Program-made: the position numbers and the translations under genes
Notes under the pieces: model-generated
The model's input: the letters and a program-made list of their open reading frames with translations, nothing else
Databases searched by the model: none
What the model was told of the DNA's origin: nothing
Shown here: one piece after another, positions 6,549 to 8,780 of the stretch
Layout of the letters: the number at the start of each line of letters is the position of its first letter
Position numbering within the stretch: position 1 is the first letter of the stretch
Assembly: GCA_011046015.1 (NCBI GenBank)
Contig: DSBO01000252.1
Coordinates: 1 to 8,780, forward strand
Origin: Thioalkalivibrio sp.
Lineage (GTDB): Bacteria > Pseudomonadota > Gammaproteobacteria > SpSt-1174
Length of the DNA stretch: 8,780 nucleotides
Direction of reading: 5' to 3'

Positions 6549-7682
6549 CTATGGGGAAACCGTGCGCTGTCCCGTGTCGATGGCCAGCGGCAGGAAGAAT
6601 TGTTTAGCCAGCGCCAGCGCCTGGTTCAGGTCGTAGATATCGCGCATGCCCTCCCCCGCCTCGCGCCACTGTGCGGCAGTCTGCGCATCGCCGAGGAAGA
6701 CCATCTCCCGGCAGAGGCTGTGGGCCGCGCATCCGCCGGTGTCCTGCCAGGCGATTCCCACCTGCACGTCGGACGGCTCGGCGAGTTCTAGCCTGTCGCC
6801 ATCCTGTAAAATCCGCACCGCCGCACCGCTCACCGCGCAGCGCGAATCGATCTGTACCCGTGCCTGCATGACGGGCGCCACCGCCAGGGCGTCGAGGGCG
6901 CACATGGCGAAGAGGCGCACCCCGTCGACAGACAGTTGATGGTCGGTGGTCTCCGTGGTCAGCGGATAGGCGCCGAGCACGCGGGCGTGAGCCGCATCGG
7001 CCACCACCAGGTCGGCGGCCGCCAGTTCGTCCACCACCTGCCGGAATTGCACCGGGTCGTACTCCCGCAGATCCTCGGCCGCTACCGGCAGGCCCCTGGT
7101 GCGCAGCTGTTCGAGAATGCGCCCATAGGCCTGTTGCGCCAGTGGAGAGGCCTGGGCCAGGCGTTCGGCCAGCGGCAGGAGCGCCTCGAGCCGGCGCACC
7201 CCCGAGACGGCGGGATCGGCATCCAGCCCCGCCTCGATGCCACCAATCGCCTTCAGGCAGCACCGCCCGGAGGGGTTGCGCGCCTCGCAGGCACAGCGCT
7301 TCTCGCGCGTCTGTTCGACGATGTACGCGCGGCTGCGGTTGCTACCCGCCTGCCACTCATCGGCAATCCGCCGACCCGACACATCGAAACAATGACAGAC
7401 GAGGTCATCCAGGTCGCCCGTCTTCTCGTAGCCGAGCGCACGCACCTGAGTGCGGTCGAAGACATCCCCCTCAAGGGAGAAATACACGACAGCGCAGGCC
7501 GGATCGGCACAGAAATAACAGGGCGCATCCGGTAGGGACAGCAGGGCTGGCGCATGCAGGTTGTGGCTGAGCGTCGTCACGGAAACGGCCGAGGCCAGTG
7601 TCCCGCACGAGGGGCAGGACGACTTGCGCGGCACGTCATGTGACGCAGCCTGACCAGCGGACGAGGAACAGCAATCACTCAT
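6549..7682 (-). CDS. merB: organomercurial lyase (MerB) fused to an N-terminal CopZ-type Zn/[2Fe-2S] domain
   Basis: The product has 377 residues. Residues 20-150 match the N-terminal domain of Archaeoglobus CopZ, which binds one zinc and a [2Fe-2S] cluster: C-P-S-C at 23-26, C-Y-F-C-A-D-P-A-C at 55-63, V-V-Y-F at 65-68, C-H-C at 96-98, C-A-C at 130-132 and N-P-S-G-R-C-C at 136-142. Residues 163-250 look like the winged-helix start of MerB, and 255-365 are its catalytic domain. MerB cleaves the carbon-mercury bond of organomercurials and releases Hg(II). Cys261, Asp264 and Cys324 align with catalytic Cys96, Asp99 and Cys159 of the E. coli R831b enzyme with identical spacing (3 and 63), and Cys282 with Cys117. 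MerB alone is about 212 residues, so the size fits a fusion. No merR, merT, merP or merA is nearby. A weak Shine-Dalgarno precedes ATG 7682, with a CCCAGCTGGG palindrome at 7717-7726. It is cytoplasmic: there is no signal peptide. Confidence 0.9.
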   Translation of the reverse strand: MSDCCSSSAGQAASHDVPRKSSCPSCGTLASAVSVTTLSHNLHAPALLSLPDAPCYFCADPACAVVYFSLEGDVFDRTQVRALGYEKTGDLDDLVCHCFDVSGRRIADEWQAGSNRSRAYIVEQTREKRCACEARNPSGRCCLKAIGGIEAGLDADPAVSGVRRLEALLPLAERLAQASPLAQQAYGRILEQLRTRGLPVAAEDLREYDPVQFRQVVDELAAADLVVADAAHARVLGAYPLTTETTDHQLSVDGVRLFAMCALDALAVAPVMQARVQIDSRCAVSGAAVRILQDGDRLELAEPSDVQVGIAWQDTGGCAAHSLCREMVFLGDAQTAAQWREAGEGMRDIYDLNQALALAKQFFLPLAIDTGQRTVSP

Positions 7683-7838
7683 GAACGGTCACCGAATAGG
7701 AGAAGGACAGGTAAATCCCAGCTGGGCCCCGTCCGGAAACAGCATATCGATTGACTCAGGCAGGCCACCGCTTTGGGCATACTGTCACCAAAATTTCCTA
7801 TTCGACGAGAACCGATCCTTCGCGCACGGTGAAGCCGG

Positions 7839-7906
7839 AAAAAAACCGGGTCAGAGAGGAATTCCTTCTAATACTTAGAGAACATTGCTCTCTGACCCGG
7901 GTTTTC
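7839..7906. repeat. REPIN-like hairpin element, copy 1
   Basis: This copy has a left arm CCGGGTCAGAGAGGAAT at 7846-7862 and a right arm ATTGCTCTCTGACCCGG at 7884-7900. Sixteen of 17 bases pair, and A-rich and T-rich flanks surround them. It matches the second copy at 8371-8437 almost throughout. The GGGTCAGAG core resembles REP sequences linked to RAYT transposases, but no transposase is in the window. It lies about 37 bases past the stop of the GFA-family gene. Read on the minus strand, the stem ends in CCGG followed by seven T, so it could terminate that gene. Confidence 0.75.
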
Positions 7907-7922
7907 GGGACCCGGGTTTTCG
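7894..7922. repeat. 15-base tandem duplication at the end of hairpin copy 1
   Basis: GACCCGGGTTTTCG occurs at 7894-7907 and again at 7909-7922, separated by a single G, giving a 15-base unit. The first unit is the right end of hairpin copy 1. The second copy of the element at 8371 lacks this duplication, so it arose locally, by slippage or by an insertion or excision event at the element's edge. Confidence 0.7.
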
Positions 7923-7942
7923 AATCAAAGAGGCCCGGAATA

Positions 7943-8353
7943 CTAGGCTGGAAAGGAACCATATTTAGGAAGAGTTTCCAACTTTTCATCCCAATTCGCC
8001 CTGCTGTCCATGAATATATGCCCTTGGGGTCGGAGCGGCACATCTGTATCAAGGCTCCCAGCAGGCACGAGTAACGTGCCGTTCGTTTGCAGACTTGGCA
8101 GCGCCGAACCACAAACCGCACAAAAGCTCCTAACGTGGCGCGTTTCAGGCAATTTATAGATGGTTACTTGCGATTCTCCAGACAGCCAGCGCAGTTCAGC
8201 AACCTTAGAGAAAAGATTAGCGGCGTTAGATGAGCCCGTGTCTTTCCGACAACGCGAACAGTGGCAAAGAAAGAAACCCTCAAAGGGCCCGGTCACCTCG
8301 AAGCTAATCGCCCCGCATAGACATCCACCAGTATGTTTCACAGCATCACCCAT
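7943..8353 (-). CDS. GFA-family (CENP-V/Gfa) zinc-binding protein
   Basis: The product has 136 residues, the usual size for a single GFA domain. The structural zinc pattern is complete: G-G-C-L-C-G at 9-14, C-H-C-S-R-C at 30-35, and F-C-A-V-C-G-S at 77-83. A-G-S-L-D at 97-101 and the late Trp in the R-A-N-W-D-E segment are also typical. The founding member was described as a glutathione-dependent formaldehyde-activating enzyme, but most members have unknown substrates and the formaldehyde role should not be assumed. It is predicted cytoplasmic. ATG 8353 gives the normal N-terminus just before H-T-G-G-C; the only Shine-Dalgarno-like GGAG is about 13 bases upstream. By eye the gene is close to 50% GC, below the genes to its left, and hairpin elements lie on both sides. 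Only 17 bases separate its start from the T-run of copy 2, leaving little room for a promoter. Confidence 0.9.
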   Translation of the reverse strand: MGDAVKHTGGCLCGAISFEVTGPFEGFFLCHCSRCRKDTGSSNAANLFSKVAELRWLSGESQVTIYKLPETRHVRSFCAVCGSALPSLQTNGTLLVPAGSLDTDVPLRPQGHIFMDSRANWDEKLETLPKYGSFPA

Positions 8354-8370
8354 CTGAATTTGTCGGCTCC

Positions 8371-8437
8371 AAAAAAACCGGGTCAGAGAGGAATTCCTTC
8401 TAATATTAGAGAATATTCCTCTCTGACCCGGGTTTTC
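8371..8437. repeat. REPIN-like hairpin element, copy 2
   Basis: Left arm CCGGGTCAGAGAGGAAT (8378-8394) and right arm ATTCCTCTCTGACCCGG (8415-8431) pair perfectly over 17 bases. Inside the loop lies a second palindrome, TCTAATATTAGA (8399-8410). Copy 1 carries one extra base there (TCTAATACTTAGA), which breaks the inner symmetry. The element starts 16 bases past the stop of the HNH gene. On the minus strand the stem runs into seven T, the form of an intrinsic terminator; on the plus strand it runs into four. The arrangement fits two inverted REP sequences forming a REPIN. Confidence 0.78.
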
Positions 8438-8453
8438 CTATTATGTTCGTTTT

Positions 8454-8780
8454 TCATTGAATTTTCGCGCTTTTACTAAGGTTATGACGAGCACATAGTA
8501 ACTGGATATTCTCAGCTTTCAGTGATGTCCCACCCTTCGAGTACGGGAGAATGTGATCAAAATGCAGCTCATCGGTTGCGCCGCACGTGACGCACTTACC
8601 ACCATCGCGCGCCCAAACCTCCAATTTGACGCTGGTCGGAATGATGCGGCTGCGCTCAGCGAAGCGACTGGAAACCTCCTCAGCGGCTGATTCATCGGAA
8701 ACGTTTTCCACAGCCACCAGCTTGAACTTAAAAACATTCCTGATACCGTCATTCTCAGTCCAAGAATCTACCAAGTGGAA
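8454..8780 (-). CDS. HNH endonuclease, C-terminal part (cut by window edge)
   Basis: The frame is open to the right edge, so the true start lies outside; a TTG at 8774 is the first possible start inside but has nothing to support it. Counting from that TTG, an HNH nuclease domain fills residues 43-106. It has W-A-R-D-G-G-K at 54-60 and the zinc-binding pair C-V-T-C at 61-64. It also has H-F-D-H-I-L-P-Y-S-K-G-G at 71-82 with the catalytic His, then N-I-Q-L-L-C-A-R-H-N at 89-98. The zinc ligands and the H-N-H residues are all present, so it should cut or nick DNA. The part before it (W-T-E-N-D-G-I-R-N-V-F-K-F-K-L-V) looks like the end of another domain, as in larger HNH proteins of defence or mobile loci; that is inference. 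Composition is AT-richer than the left of the window. A hairpin element follows the stop. Confidence 0.88.
   Translation of the reverse strand, partial: FHLVDSWTENDGIRNVFKFKLVAVENVSDESAAEEVSSRFAERSRIIPTSVKLEVWARDGGKCVTCGATDELHFDHILPYSKGGTSLKAENIQLLCARHNLSKSAKIQ

Noticed and set aside
6936..7535. 199-residue plus-strand frame
   Set aside because: It lies opposite the MerB fusion, whose catalytic residues and Cys motifs are unambiguous.
7751..7783. MerR-type promoter (TTGACT with a long spacer to CATACT) on the plus strand
   Set aside because: The spacer is 21 bases, there is no dyad in it, and no plus-strand gene lies downstream.
1917..8353. A formaldehyde/C1 pathway made of the FmdE-type and GFA-type genes
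   Set aside because: They are 5 kb apart on opposite strands with unrelated genes between. The FmdE-type protein is exported, and neither family name is reliable evidence of a C1 substrate.

Overview
The window reads as chromosomal DNA from a GC-rich proteobacterium, most likely a gammaproteobacterium. The basis is strongly GC-rich third positions, Shine-Dalgarno-led starts, sigma70-type promoters with TTGGCA-like -35 boxes, and REP/REPIN-like hairpins. The exact lineage cannot be read from the sequence. Genes are mostly unrelated single units on both strands. No rRNA, tRNA, CRISPR array, transposase or integrase is visible.

Left part (1-2800). The first nine codons of a minus-strand gene run off the left edge. 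Divergent from it is a small secreted protein rich in His, Arg and Tyr (265-609). A 416-base non-coding stretch follows, carrying a dispersed-repeat-like hairpin. Next is an unrecognised minus-strand protein (1026-1750) whose frame is broken by one base. Divergent from that is an exported protein with an FmdE-type domain (1917-2798).

Centre (2928-6530). A Na+/phosphate cotransporter-family protein with a PhoU-like tail (2964-4661) has a well-formed promoter so close to its ATG that the mRNA may be leaderless. Then come a minus-strand pair, a possible 52-residue protein overlapping a two-helix membrane protein (5378-4756), and a GNAT acetyltransferase (6038-5517). A small single-span membrane protein (6206-6528) is also broken by one base.

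Right part (6549-8780). The standout gene encodes a fusion of a CopZ-type Cys-rich Zn/[2Fe-2S] domain with a complete MerB organomercurial lyase, with catalytic Cys, Asp and Cys all present and no other mer gene nearby. To its right the base composition drops. Two near-identical 67-68-base hairpin elements there each lie just 3' of a minus-strand gene: a GFA-family protein and an HNH endonuclease cut by the window edge. On the minus strand each hairpin is followed by seven T, so each could act as a terminator.

The two broken genes can each be repaired by adding one base to a three-base homopolymer, which points to sequence error as much as to real decay. The genes do not form one pathway. The organomercurial lyase fusion and the hairpin-flanked right end are the parts most worth following up.
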